This document shows, piece by piece, positions 49,174 to 57,792 of a stretch of DNA of 64,000 bases. The DNA comes from Chamaelirium japonicum. Its lineage: Eukaryota; Streptophyta; Magnoliopsida; Liliales; Melanthiaceae. The notes below the pieces were generated by a model. It ran no database searches. It was not told the origin of the DNA and worked only from the letters and a program-made list of their open reading frames with translations. Location: positions 25,934,709-25,998,708 of the forward strand of contig OX393549.1 in NCBI GenBank assembly GCA_947650365.1. Reading direction: 5' to 3'. The translations under genes and the position numbers were made by a program. Within the stretch, counting starts at the first letter, position 1; every line of letters begins with the position of its first letter.

Positions 49174-49357
49174 TGTTAGTGATAATGTATAGCATTGAGA
49201 TACAGATACCCGTAGATACCTGTATAGGATACCTCTTTTCTTCTTTTCTTGTATCTTTATATATTTGGCCCTTGGCCTAATGAGAAGGCTTATCCATTCT
49301 CCCAAAACCTAGCCTCTCTCTCTCTCTCTCTCTCCATGCTAGGTCATCATCGTCACA
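49174..49357 (+). repeat. 3' LTR of copia E
   Basis: 184 bases, the same as 44007-44196 apart from the shorter CT run. Confidence 0.95.
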
Positions 49358-49362
49358 AGAAT

Positions 49363-50283
49363 ATTGTCTGTAAAACTGTTGGTTTCAATGCATTGTATCT
49401 TCAAGGTGATTGTGGAGATACCAAAGGTTTAGAGCTCCCTAGAGAGCCCTTTTCAGTTTTTATTGTGATTGGCTAGAGGAGTTTAAGTCAGGACAAGCTT
49501 CAGATGAGAAAGGGAATTGCTTCAAAGCAGGGGCTGTTTTGCTCAAACTGATTTGAGGCATTGGGATCAGTTGTCATGGATCAGATAAAGCTGACCCTGA
49601 GCACCCTCACTTAAATCTGGTTCCAGAGTCTCATTTCATCTATTTCTTTTAGGAAGCATAATTCAGGTTAATGACTTGAGTCACCTGACTGGTGCTTTGC
49701 CAGTTGAGCCAGTGTCAAATCTTAGTGTTGGCCAATTCTTGGGATGCTATTGGAGACATGATGATTCGGTGTAGCATTAACCCGTTATCGAGGAAAGTAT
49801 TGAGATGTGAGGATTGTAGAAATAAACTCCAATAAGCCTGTCCAAGGAATAGCATTCGACAAACTAAAGATAATCAGATAAGACAGCATTGCCCAGTTTG
49901 GAAACGTGCACAATTAAATGAGGGATCAACTAAGAGGGATGTTAGGGGTAATACAATTCTTGACCCAGAAAATTCCAAAAACTCTTGAGGTGGTTTGAGA
50001 AACCACATAACTCTTGCTTCGGATTCTGTAACAAGAAGTTGGAACCTTTTGGTGGTCACGAGTAGCCAGTACAAGAGTTGTAGTTGAGGTAAGATGTCGT
50101 CCAAATCTATTGAATATCAATAGTAAGTAGGGAAAAAGTGGACCAGGGAAATAATTTACATGAACAAGTGTGACAGTTTCAACTAGGGTTAGCCTTGAGC
50201 TAGTTTTATCAATTATGGAAATGCTTAACTTGTTGTACAGCTGGGTTATTGTCAAGATTTGGCACTTAATGCTTGTGTGTGCA
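49363..50283. other. Unassigned sequence (continuation of the flank of copia E)
   Basis: No gene or repeat recognised. It is moderately AT-rich with stops in all frames. Confidence 0.45.
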
Positions 50284-50303
50284 TGTAGTGTGAGATATCC
50301 TCT

Positions 50304-50636
50304 TGTTAGATACCCTCACGCCCCAAAACCCGGGTCATAAGGGGAGGTCCATGGAGGGTATATTAAGCAGGTGATAGGTTCCTCTTTTACCGACGTGGTT
50401 CTCGCCGGTGGACTTCCTTAACACCCCCACCCCCCTCTCAAGCGGAGCACACGGAACGAGGTACAATCGAAAGGGGCTACATCCAGAAGGAGACGGTGAA
50501 CCCAGCTCTGATACCATGTTAGATACCCTCACACCCTAAAACCCGGGTCGTAAGGGGAGGTCCACAAAGGGTATATAAAGCGAGCGTAAGGTGCCCCCTT
50601 TACCGATTTGGGACTAGCCAGTGGACTTCCTCAACA
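50304..50636 (-). mobile_element. TRIM element 1 (complete LTR-internal-LTR unit)
   Basis: Two 120-base LTRs (50304-50423 and 50517-50636; on the plus strand TGTTAGATACCCTCAC..CTTCCTTAACA) flank about 93 bases holding a polypurine complement (CCCCCACCCCCCTCTCAA) and primer-site complement GCTCTGATACCA (50505-50516). There is no coding capacity, so it depends on enzymes from other LTR elements. Confidence 0.9.
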
Positions 50637-50932
50637 CCCCCTTGCAAGCGGAGCACGCAGAGCGAGTCACAATTGGAAAGGGCCGCACCCGAAGGGAGAC
50701 AAAAACCCTAGCCGTCATCTCCTAATATGGTATCAGAGCTGGGTTCACCATCTCCCTCCGGGTGCGGCCCCTTCCAATTGTGCCTCGCTTCGCGTGCTCC
50801 ACTTGAGGGGGGTGTTGAGGAAGTCCACCGGCTAGTCCCACATCGGTAAAGGGGGCACCTTACACCCGCTTTATATACCCTCTGTGGACCTTCCCTTACG
50901 ACCCGAGTTTTGGGGTGTGAGGGTATCTAACA
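50637..50932 (+). mobile_element. Inverted TRIM 1 copy with a copia U5 fragment
   Basis: Bases 50637-50700 continue the minus-oriented TRIM internal region. Then 50702-50727 (ACCCTAGCCGTCATCTCC..) matches the end of the F/G copia LTR, followed by primer site TGGTATCAGAGC (50728-50739), a plus-oriented TRIM internal region (50740-50812) and a TRIM LTR (50813-50932). Together with 50517-50636 this makes an inverted repeat of about 415 bases. Confidence 0.82.
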
Positions 50933-51891
50933 CTTCTATCCCAAAACCTAGGTGTTGAGATGAGATCCCATCATTCATGTAAGGATCATTTCCACACTCT
51001 ACTTTATCGAGATGAGACTAATCCTCCAACACTCCCCATCACATTTAGGCCAATCTTTTTGTAGTCCTTGTCACGTGGACGATAGATGTGTGGAAGTAGG
51101 TGAATGATACGATTAGGCTCTGATACCATGTGAGATTTTCTCTATCCCAAAACCCAGGTGTTGAGATGAGATCCCATCATACATATAAGGATCGTTTCCG
51201 CCCTCTACTTTACCGAGGTGGGACTAATCCTCCAACAAGAGGTTGATGGTATCATGGGTTACTCATGTAAACATGCTTGTGTGAAATTATTATAACTAGA
51301 ACCATTTGGGGTGGGGGATATATCAATTTGTGACTGGGAAAGTTCATACTAACACCTCATGTTTATCTATTTAAGTGTTCACTGCAGAAGTCAATTTTTT
51401 CTTGCTACTAAAATTTCCAAATTAGGCATATTGCCACAATTACATTTGGGCTTGTAATATTCCTTGGCTTTTGGATGTAACTGCCTTTTGACACTAACTG
51501 AGGATTGAGTCCTGAGATCTAAATATCTAATTATAGCTGCTATTGATATCTAAGAATCGCTGTCACCTCAATGCTTTCTTCCAGTGAGTTGAGTATATAG
51601 AACAGGTCAACGAGCAAGATGGTCATGACCTAGTTGATAGCTAAGAAAGTGATAGAGGAGAAATAGAAGATGGAGAAGAACAGGGAAAGATGTATTTATT
51701 TTGCCTTTTAGCTAGGAAGCACCAATACGGATACGGGGATACGGATACATTGATATGTGGATTTTTGAAAAACTAAGATACGCAGTACGACAGAGATACG
51801 CATGTAATTTATTATATATATCTATATAATTAAATATAATATTTTTTGTGCTAGAATATGAATAGTGAATAGTTTAAAAATTAAATATGAT

Positions 51892-52042
51892 TGTTAATGT
51901 ACATATAATGAGTCGGGTTTACTGTAATGTCGGGTCGGGTTTACTGTACAGTCGGGTCGGTTACATGTACATATATTTGGGCTTGAGTCTCTCAATGGAA
52001 TCATTCTATTCCTCTCCAAACCCTAGCCGTCATCTCCTAACA
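51892..52042 (+). repeat. 5' LTR of copia F
   Basis: 151 bases, TGTTAATGTACATA..CTCCTAACA, containing GGGTCGGG repeats and a CATATATTTGG box. Confidence 0.96.
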
Positions 52043-52054
52043 TGGTATCAGAGC
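52043..52054 (+). other. Primer-binding site of copia F (tRNA-iMet type)
   Basis: TGGTATCAGAGC directly after the LTR. Confidence 0.95.
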
Positions 52055-52189
52055 TCTAGGGTTCTCCCGACGACGACGACGGTCCTCCGGCTGCACCTCC
52101 TCCGGCCTCCCTCCTTCTCCGGCTGCACCTCCTCCGGCTGCACCTCCTCCGGCTGCCCCTTCCCGCCGGCTGCATCCACTCCCGACCCA

Positions 52190-52650
52190 CCGCCCCTCTT
52201 CTCCGGACCCCCTACAGCCACCGGCCCCCCCTCCCGGACCCCCTACAGCCACCGGCCCCCCCTCCCGGACCTTCTACAGCCACCGCCCCCTCCTCCCGGA
52301 CTCCCTACAGCCACCGCCCCCCCTCCCGAACCCTCTACAGCCACCGCCCCCCCCTCCCGGACCCCCTACAGCCACCGCCCCCCCCTCCCGGACCCCCTAC
52401 AGCCACCCCCCCCCTCCCGAACCCCCTACAGCCCCCGCCCCCCCCTCCCGGACCCCCTACAGCCACCCCCCCCCCCTCCCGAACCCCCCTTCAGCCACCG
52501 GTCCCCCCTCCCGAACCCCTTACAGCCCCTGCCTCCCTCCCGACCCCCTCCCGAACCCCTTACAGCCACTGCCCCCCCTCCCGACCCCCTCCCGAGCCCC
52601 CTACAGCCCCCGCTTCCCTCCTACAGCACCCCCCGACACCCCCTGACGCC
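52190..52650. repeat. C-rich minisatellite in the leader of copia F
   Basis: Tandem units of about 25-30 bases with CCCTACAGCCACCGCC and CCCCCCTCCCGGA, repeated about a dozen times up to the polyprotein start. The complementary strand is G-run-rich. A frame reading through it (51887-52756) is low-complexity and not called. Confidence 0.9.
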
Positions 52651-52664
52651 CTACAGCCTCCTCC

Positions 52665-55600
52665 ATGGCCTCTCCAGCCGTACCGTCTGTCGTTGTGATC
52701 TCTCCACCGCTGAAGGCGGTCGCCTTTCAGCTGTCATCGGCCGGCGACTGGCCTGACTGGTCCCTCACCGTCGAGGCCGATCTCTCCAGTCGTGATCTGT
52801 GGGGTCACATCACCGGCGAGGATACTCCTCCCATTGACTACTCCGGTTCCTCATCTGTCTCCAGCAGTGCAGCCTCTTCTGCTGCGACTGCTACTACGGC
52901 CACCACCGTTGCTGCCCTCACGTGGCGTCGCCACGATCAGGCCATCCGGGCGTACCTTCTGGCCTCTGTTGCTCGTCTACTCCTTGCTCCCATCGGCCGC
53001 CTTCTGACAGCGCGCGCGATGTGGGAATATCTCCGGGACCGTTTTCTCCCGCGCGGAGGCGCACGCCGGCATCAGCTCATCTGTGACTCACAGTCTGCCC
53101 GTCAAGGGGAGCGTACCATTCAGGATTTCTTCAGTCAGATGAGTGCCTATTGGCATGAGTTGGACTCACTGATCCCGGAGATGTGTGCCTGCCCCCGCTC
53201 CAGGGATTTCCAGCGCTACCTTGACGAGGGTCACCTACACCAGTTCCTGGCAGCGCTTCGGCCGGAATTTGCTCTCATAGCTGCCCAGCTCCTGCACCGT
53301 GAGCCACTCCCTCGGCTGGAGGATGCTCTACTCGCTTGGGTCGACGAGGAGACCCGCCTTCAGACCCAGGGCGCTCGTCCTCCTTCACTTGCTCCTAGCT
53401 CCGACACTGTCCTGGCAGCCGGGTTCTCCGATGAGGCTGTCTTCTGTCACTACTGCAAGGAGCCCGGTCACATGAAGCGCGAGTGCCCTACTCGTCCTCC
53501 TCGCAACCCCCGCTGGGGTCCGGATGAGAAAGCATCACGCTGGACTTCGTCTTCACGCGATGATCGACACGGCGATCGTGGTGGACGGAACCGTGGACGT
53601 GGTTCATCTTCTTTCCGCCACTTTGGTGGTACAGCGGCTACTGCAGAGGCCTCGACGCTCCCCACTGCTCCCACAGCTCCTTCGCCGCCTGAGCCGGACC
53701 GTCTTCAGCGCCTCGAGGAGCTCCTTCTTCGCCACATAGCCTCCACCGGCTCCGCGACTGCGCACGGCTTGTCTGCCACCTCTGGTACTACTGCTCCATG
53801 GATCTTCGATTCGGGTGCCTCCTGTCACCTTACTTTTGACTCCACTGTCCTCACGGACTGTTCTCCCACTACCACCCACCAGGAGGTTCGCACTGCGGAT
53901 GGGACTCTCGTCCCTATTCCACAATGTGGCTCCATCACCACCACCTCTGACCCTTCTGGTCGCCTGACCCTATCCCATGTCCATCATGCCCCCCGTCTTA
54001 ATATTAATTTGATTTCCATCAGTTCTCTTTGTGACTCTGGCCTGACTGTCACCTTCACCCCTTCTGTTTGTGTTGTGCAGGATTCGCGGACGGGTCAGAG
54101 GATTGGGCTGGGCCGTAGGGCAGGAGGACTCTACCAGTTGGACCATCTCCATGTGTCTTCAGTTGCGTCTGTCATGTCTGTCACCTCTGATGCCGAATTG
54201 TGGCACAGAAGGTTAGGTCATATATCGAGTGATCGACTCAAAAGCGTATTCCGTTCGGGCGCTTTGGGTCGAGCGTCTTTCTCCCCCCTCTCTGTTTGTA
54301 CGGGTTGTCGACTGGCAAAGCATCTAGCTCTTCCATTTTCTGCTAGTACTTCCCAGTCTGATGCTTTATTTGACTTAGTTCATTCGGATATTTGGGGTCC
54401 TGCTCCTGTTGCTTCTCTATCTGGTTATATGTATTATGTGTGTTTTATTGATGACTATTCTAGGTGCACCTGGGTCTATCTCATGCGTCATCGGTCTGAA
54501 GTACCTCACATCTTTAGGAGATTCACCACTATGATACATACCCAGTTTGGTCGGCGAATCAAGACCTTTCGGTCTGATTGTGCCAAGGAGTATCTCTCCT
54601 CCGAGATGCGTGAGATTCTTCAGTCTCACGGCACTCTTCACCAGCAGTCCTGCCCCCACACCCATGAGCAGAACGGCGTTGCCGAACGCAAGCATCGTCA
54701 TGTCCTTGAGACTGCACGAGCCTTGCTTCTCTCTACGTCTGTTCCTCACTCCTACTGGGCTGAAGCTGTCATGACGGCTGTCCATCTTATCAATATCACT
54801 CCGTCGTCTGCTCTGTCCGGTGCCACCCCTCACGAGTGCCTTCACTCCAGTCCACCTGACTACTCTCTTCTTCGCACGTTTGGCTGCACGTGCTTCGTTC
54901 TTCTTCCTCCCCATGAGCGCACCAAACTTTCTGCGAGGTCTGTTAGGTGTGTTCACTTGGGGCTCAGTCGTGAGCACAAGGGGTATCGCTGCTATGATCC
55001 CTTAGCTCGTCGGATCCGTGTCTCCCGTCACGTCTCCTTTGTTGAGGATGTTCCGTACTTTGCACCTGAGTCTCGGGATCTTTCCTTGCCTACTTCGTCA
55101 TCCTCCTCGCCCTCCTCACATCTCCACATCCCTGTTCTACCCCCGGTTTCTGTTGCCCCATCCACGCCTACTACACAACCACCACCACCTCCTCAGTCTC
55201 CATCGCCACCTCCACCACCACCACCACCTCCTCCGTCCCCCATGCCACCTCCACCACCACCCATTACTCGTGTCTATGTACGTCGGTCTGCAGCTCCCCC
55301 TCCAGAGTCGGTTCTCACTGGTACTCCCTCGCCTGATGCTGCTGCTCCCTCCTCCCCGGTCGTGGATCCTGCTCCTGTTCGGCGCTACCCAGTGCGCGAA
55401 CATCACCCTCCTGCCAGATATGACTACTCTCCTGACAGGTTTGGTTACTCTACTTTTCCCACTGACTCTCCTGACTCTTCTGGCTTTTCTGCCATTGTCT
55501 CCTATTCATCATCCTTTCAGGCCTTTCTTACTGCTCTCCACACTCATCGGGAGCCCCAATCGTACCGTGAGGCAGCATTATATCCAGAGTGGCGACAGGC

Positions 55601-57074
55601 CATGTCAGTTGAGCTTGAGGCTTTTCAGCGGACCCAGACCTGGGAGTTGGTGCCTTGTCCCCCCGGGGTGGTGCCTGTTAGCTGCAAGTGGATCTTCAAG
55701 GTCAAGACTCGACCTGACGGATCCATTGAGCGGCACAAGGCTCGCCTCGTTGCTCGTGGCTTCTCCCAGGAGTATGGGATTGACTACGAGGAGATGTTTG
55801 CTCCAGTTGCTCGGATGACTACTGTGCGCACCCTCCTAGCTGTGGCAGCTGCTCGAGGGTGGCCTCTCCATCAGATGGATGTCACCAATGCGTTTCTACA
55901 CGGTGATCTCTCCGAGGAAGTCTACATGGCTCCTCCTCCGGGCACTTCAGTTCCTCCAGGACACGTGTGTCGGTTGCGCCGGGCCATCTATGGGCTCAAG
56001 CAGGCCCCTCGTGCCTGGTTTGAGCGTTTTCGCAGTGCAGTTCTGGCTGCCGGGTTTGTTGAGCGTCACTCCGACTACGCCTTGTTCACTCGCTCCTCCA
56101 GTCAGGGCATTGCAGTCCTTCTCCTCTATGTGGATGATATGATCATCACTGGGGATGACAGTGCCACCATCGCCTCTCTCCAGCGGCACCTCCAGAGTCA
56201 GTTTGAGATGAAAGACCTGGGCTCTCTTCGCTACTTCCTAGGCCTTGAGATTGCCAGGTCAGCTCGTGGTCTGTTGGTCTCCCAGCAGAAGTACATCTCC
56301 GACATTCTTACTGATGCTGCCCTTACTGACACACGTACTGCTGATACACCCATGGAGCTTAATTTGAAGCTTCTCGCTACAGATGGTGAGCCGCTCCAGG
56401 ATGTCTCCCGCTACCAGAGGTTGGTTGGGATGCTTGTCTACCTCACCATGACCCGGCCAGACATTGCCCATGCTGTTGGCATTGTCAGTCAGTTTGTTCA
56501 GGCGCCACGGTCAGTACACTATGCAGCTGTTCTTCGGATTATCCGCTACTTCCGGGCCACCATCACTCGTTCCCTCCTGTTTCCCTCCACCTCTCCGTTG
56601 GTGCTGCGTGCCTACTCAGATGCAGATTGGGCAGGAGATGCAGACACTCGTCGATCTACTACAGGATACTGTGTGTTTCTGGGTGACTCACTGATTTCGT
56701 GGCGCAGCAAGAAGCAGGAGTCTGTTGCTCGCTCTAGCACCGAAGCCGAATACAGGGCTATGGCTTCCACCACCGCCGAGGTTGTCTGGCTTCGCCGTCT
56801 TCTGCTTGACTTGGGAGTGGTGATATCCGGGCCCACTCCTCTCTTCTGTGACAACCGGAGTGTTATTCAGATTGCTAGCAATCCGGTCTTCCATGAGCGA
56901 ACAAAGCATATTGAAGTTGATTGTCATTATGTTCGCCAGGCATTTATCGATCACACCATCTCCCTGCCCTTCATTCCCTCATCGGAGCAGACTGCTGATT
57001 TTCTGACGAAGCCCCTGACGACAGCTCGCTTCCGGCATTTTCTGGGCAAACTCTCGGTTCATGATCCACCGTGA
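52665..57074 (+). CDS. Copia F gag-pol polyprotein, 1469 codons, uninterrupted
   Basis: A single frame from ATG 52665 to TGA 57072-57074. Domains in order: gag (about residues 20-240); zinc knuckle CHYCKEPGHMKREC (261-274); protease with DSGAS (382-386); GAG-preintegrase with LWHRRLGHIS (about 511); integrase with a CTGC zinc site and the catalytic triad D575 (HSDIW), D638 (RSDCAKE) and E674 (NGVAERK), spacing D-35-E; a proline-rich linker (about 830-870); RT with KWIFKVKTRPDGS, QMDVTNAFLHGDL and YVDD (1155-1158); and RNase H with SDADW (D1319), SSTEAEYRAM and CDNRS. All catalytic residues I can check are present. The usual ETFAPV motif reads EMFAPV. The length is normal for short-LTR copias. 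Neighbouring element G shares most of the protein from the protease on. Activity is inferred, not shown. Confidence 0.95.
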   Translation: MASPAVPSVVVISPPLKAVAFQLSSAGDWPDWSLTVEADLSSRDLWGHITGEDTPPIDYSGSSSVSSSAASSAATATTATTVAALTWRRHDQAIRAYLLASVARLLLAPIGRLLTARAMWEYLRDRFLPRGGARRHQLICDSQSARQGERTIQDFFSQMSAYWHELDSLIPEMCACPRSRDFQRYLDEGHLHQFLAALRPEFALIAAQLLHREPLPRLEDALLAWVDEETRLQTQGARPPSLAPSSDTVLAAGFSDEAVFCHYCKEPGHMKRECPTRPPRNPRWGPDEKASRWTSSSRDDRHGDRGGRNRGRGSSSFRHFGGTAATAEASTLPTAPTAPSPPEPDRLQRLEELLLRHIASTGSATAHGLSATSGTTAPWIFDSGASCHLTFDSTVLTDCSPTTTHQEVRTADGTLVPIPQCGSITTTSDPSGRLTLSHVHHAPRLNINLISISSLCDSGLTVTFTPSVCVVQDSRTGQRIGLGRRAGGLYQLDHLHVSSVASVMSVTSDAELWHRRLGHISSDRLKSVFRSGALGRASFSPLSVCTGCRLAKHLALPFSASTSQSDALFDLVHSDIWGPAPVASLSGYMYYVCFIDDYSRCTWVYLMRHRSEVPHIFRRFTTMIHTQFGRRIKTFRSDCAKEYLSSEMREILQSHGTLHQQSCPHTHEQNGVAERKHRHVLETARALLLSTSVPHSYWAEAVMTAVHLINITPSSALSGATPHECLHSSPPDYSLLRTFGCTCFVLLPPHERTKLSARSVRCVHLGLSREHKGYRCYDPLARRIRVSRHVSFVEDVPYFAPESRDLSLPTSSSSSPSSHLHIPVLPPVSVAPSTPTTQPPPPPQSPSPPPPPPPPPPSPMPPPPPPITRVYVRRSAAPPPESVLTGTPSPDAAAPSSPVVDPAPVRRYPVREHHPPARYDYSPDRFGYSTFPTDSPDSSGFSAIVSYSSSFQAFLTALHTHREPQSYREAALYPEWRQAMSVELEAFQRTQTWELVPCPPGVVPVSCKWIFKVKTRPDGSIERHKARLVARGFSQEYGIDYEEMFAPVARMTTVRTLLAVAAARGWPLHQMDVTNAFLHGDLSEEVYMAPPPGTSVPPGHVCRLRRAIYGLKQAPRAWFERFRSAVLAAGFVERHSDYALFTRSSSQGIAVLLLYVDDMIITGDDSATIASLQRHLQSQFEMKDLGSLRYFLGLEIARSARGLLVSQQKYISDILTDAALTDTRTADTPMELNLKLLATDGEPLQDVSRYQRLVGMLVYLTMTRPDIAHAVGIVSQFVQAPRSVHYAAVLRIIRYFRATITRSLLFPSTSPLVLRAYSDADWAGDADTRRSTTGYCVFLGDSLISWRSKKQESVARSSTEAEYRAMASTTAEVVWLRRLLLDLGVVISGPTPLFCDNRSVIQIASNPVFHERTKHIEVDCHYVRQAFIDHTISLPFIPSSEQTADFLTKPLTTARFRHFLGKLSVHDPP

Positions 57075-57087
57075 GTTTGAGGGGGAG
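57071..57087 (+). other. Polypurine tract of copia F
   Basis: GTGAGTTTGAGGGGGAG overlapping the stop codon and abutting the 3' LTR. Confidence 0.9.
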
Positions 57088-57238
57088 TGTTAATGTACAT
57101 ATAATGAGTCGGGTTTACTGTAATGTCGGGTCGGGTTTACTGTACAGTCGGGTCGGTTACATGTACATATATTTGGGCTTGAGTCCCTCAATGGAATCAT
57201 TCTATTCCTCTCCAAACCCTAGCCGTCATCTCCTAACA
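57088..57238 (+). repeat. 3' LTR of copia F
   Basis: 151 bases, with one visible difference from 51892-52042. Confidence 0.96.
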
Positions 57239-57792
57239 ATGATCATGTTCATGATTCATTACATGATTTACATCCAATACAACAAAAAAATATAAAGATA
57301 GTGTCGCATTCATCTCTTACAAAAAAAGTAACACTAACAACATTACGCAAGTCTCACATTCATCATCCATTACAAAACGCTAGCAAAAAACATTAACATT
57401 TATCATCCATTACAAAATACAAAGTTAGTGTCACATGCATCATCCAAACAACAAAACATGTAAATGATATCATTAAACAAATGGTTACGTATGGAAGTTA
57501 GACCCATATCCGAAGTTTCGGTTGGGTTTGGGTTGGCTTTTCGGATTTTTGAAGTATCCGAAGTTAGACCCGTATTGGTCCCGTATCCCCGGCTTATCGG
57601 TCTCGTATCCCCAGCGTATCGGTTCCGTATCCTCGGCATATCCGATCTTTCTTTTTTGTTTTTTTAAGTTCCGATACTTCCTAGCTATATCGGATACGTA
57701 TCCCGCCGTATCGGGCCATATCAAAGTATCGGGAAGTATCTAATACGGGTACGACACCTGTTTCGAAGTATCGGTGTATCTCAGCCTTTTGG

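Larger units (their letters stand above)
44007..49357 (+). mobile_element. Ty1/copia element E, structurally complete, coding-defective
   Basis: The target duplication AGAAT lies at 44002-44006 and 49358-49362. The LTRs are 44007-44196 and 49174-49357 and differ essentially only in CT-repeat length, so it is a recent insertion. Primer site, leader, gag-pol and polypurine tract (GTTTGAAGGGGGC at 49161-49173) are all in place. The coding region has several frameshifts and two in-frame stops. Confidence 0.95.
50289..51237 (-). mobile_element. TRIM element 2 with TRIM 1 nested in its LTR
   Basis: A minus-strand TRIM with 109-base LTRs (TGTGAGAT..CTCCAACA). The right copy is 51129-51237. The left copy is split into 50289-50303 and 50933-51031 by the TRIM 1 cluster, with CCTCT/CTTCT (one mismatch) at the insertion edges. 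Primer site GCTCTGATACCA ends at 51128. It is non-coding, under 350 bases without the insert. No outer target duplication was found. Confidence 0.85.
51892..57238 (+). mobile_element. Ty1/copia element F, intact
   Basis: The target duplication ATGAT lies at 51887-51891 and 57239-57243. Both LTRs are 151 bases and differ at one position that I can see (GAGTCTCTC versus GAGTCCCTC). Primer site, a C-rich leader, a single uninterrupted polyprotein frame (52665-57074) and a polypurine tract are all present. It is the only element in the window with everything an autonomous copia needs. Confidence 0.96.
51712..57783. mobile_element. GATACGG-rich non-autonomous element split by copia F
   Basis: The ends CTAGGAAGCACCAATAC and (complement) TGAGATACACCGATAC are imperfect inverted repeats. 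GCCTTTTAG (51703-51711) and GCCTTTTGG (57784-57792) would be a 9-base duplication with one mismatch, as Mutator-like elements make. The interior near both ends is rich in GATACGG/CCGTATCC words (51730-51800 and 57480-57770). Copia F lies inside it. Confidence 0.45.

Noticed and set aside
51887-52756. 289-codon Pro-rich frame before the copia F polyprotein
   Set aside because: It starts inside the target duplication and LTR and reads through the leader minisatellite; the gag start at 52665 is in another frame.
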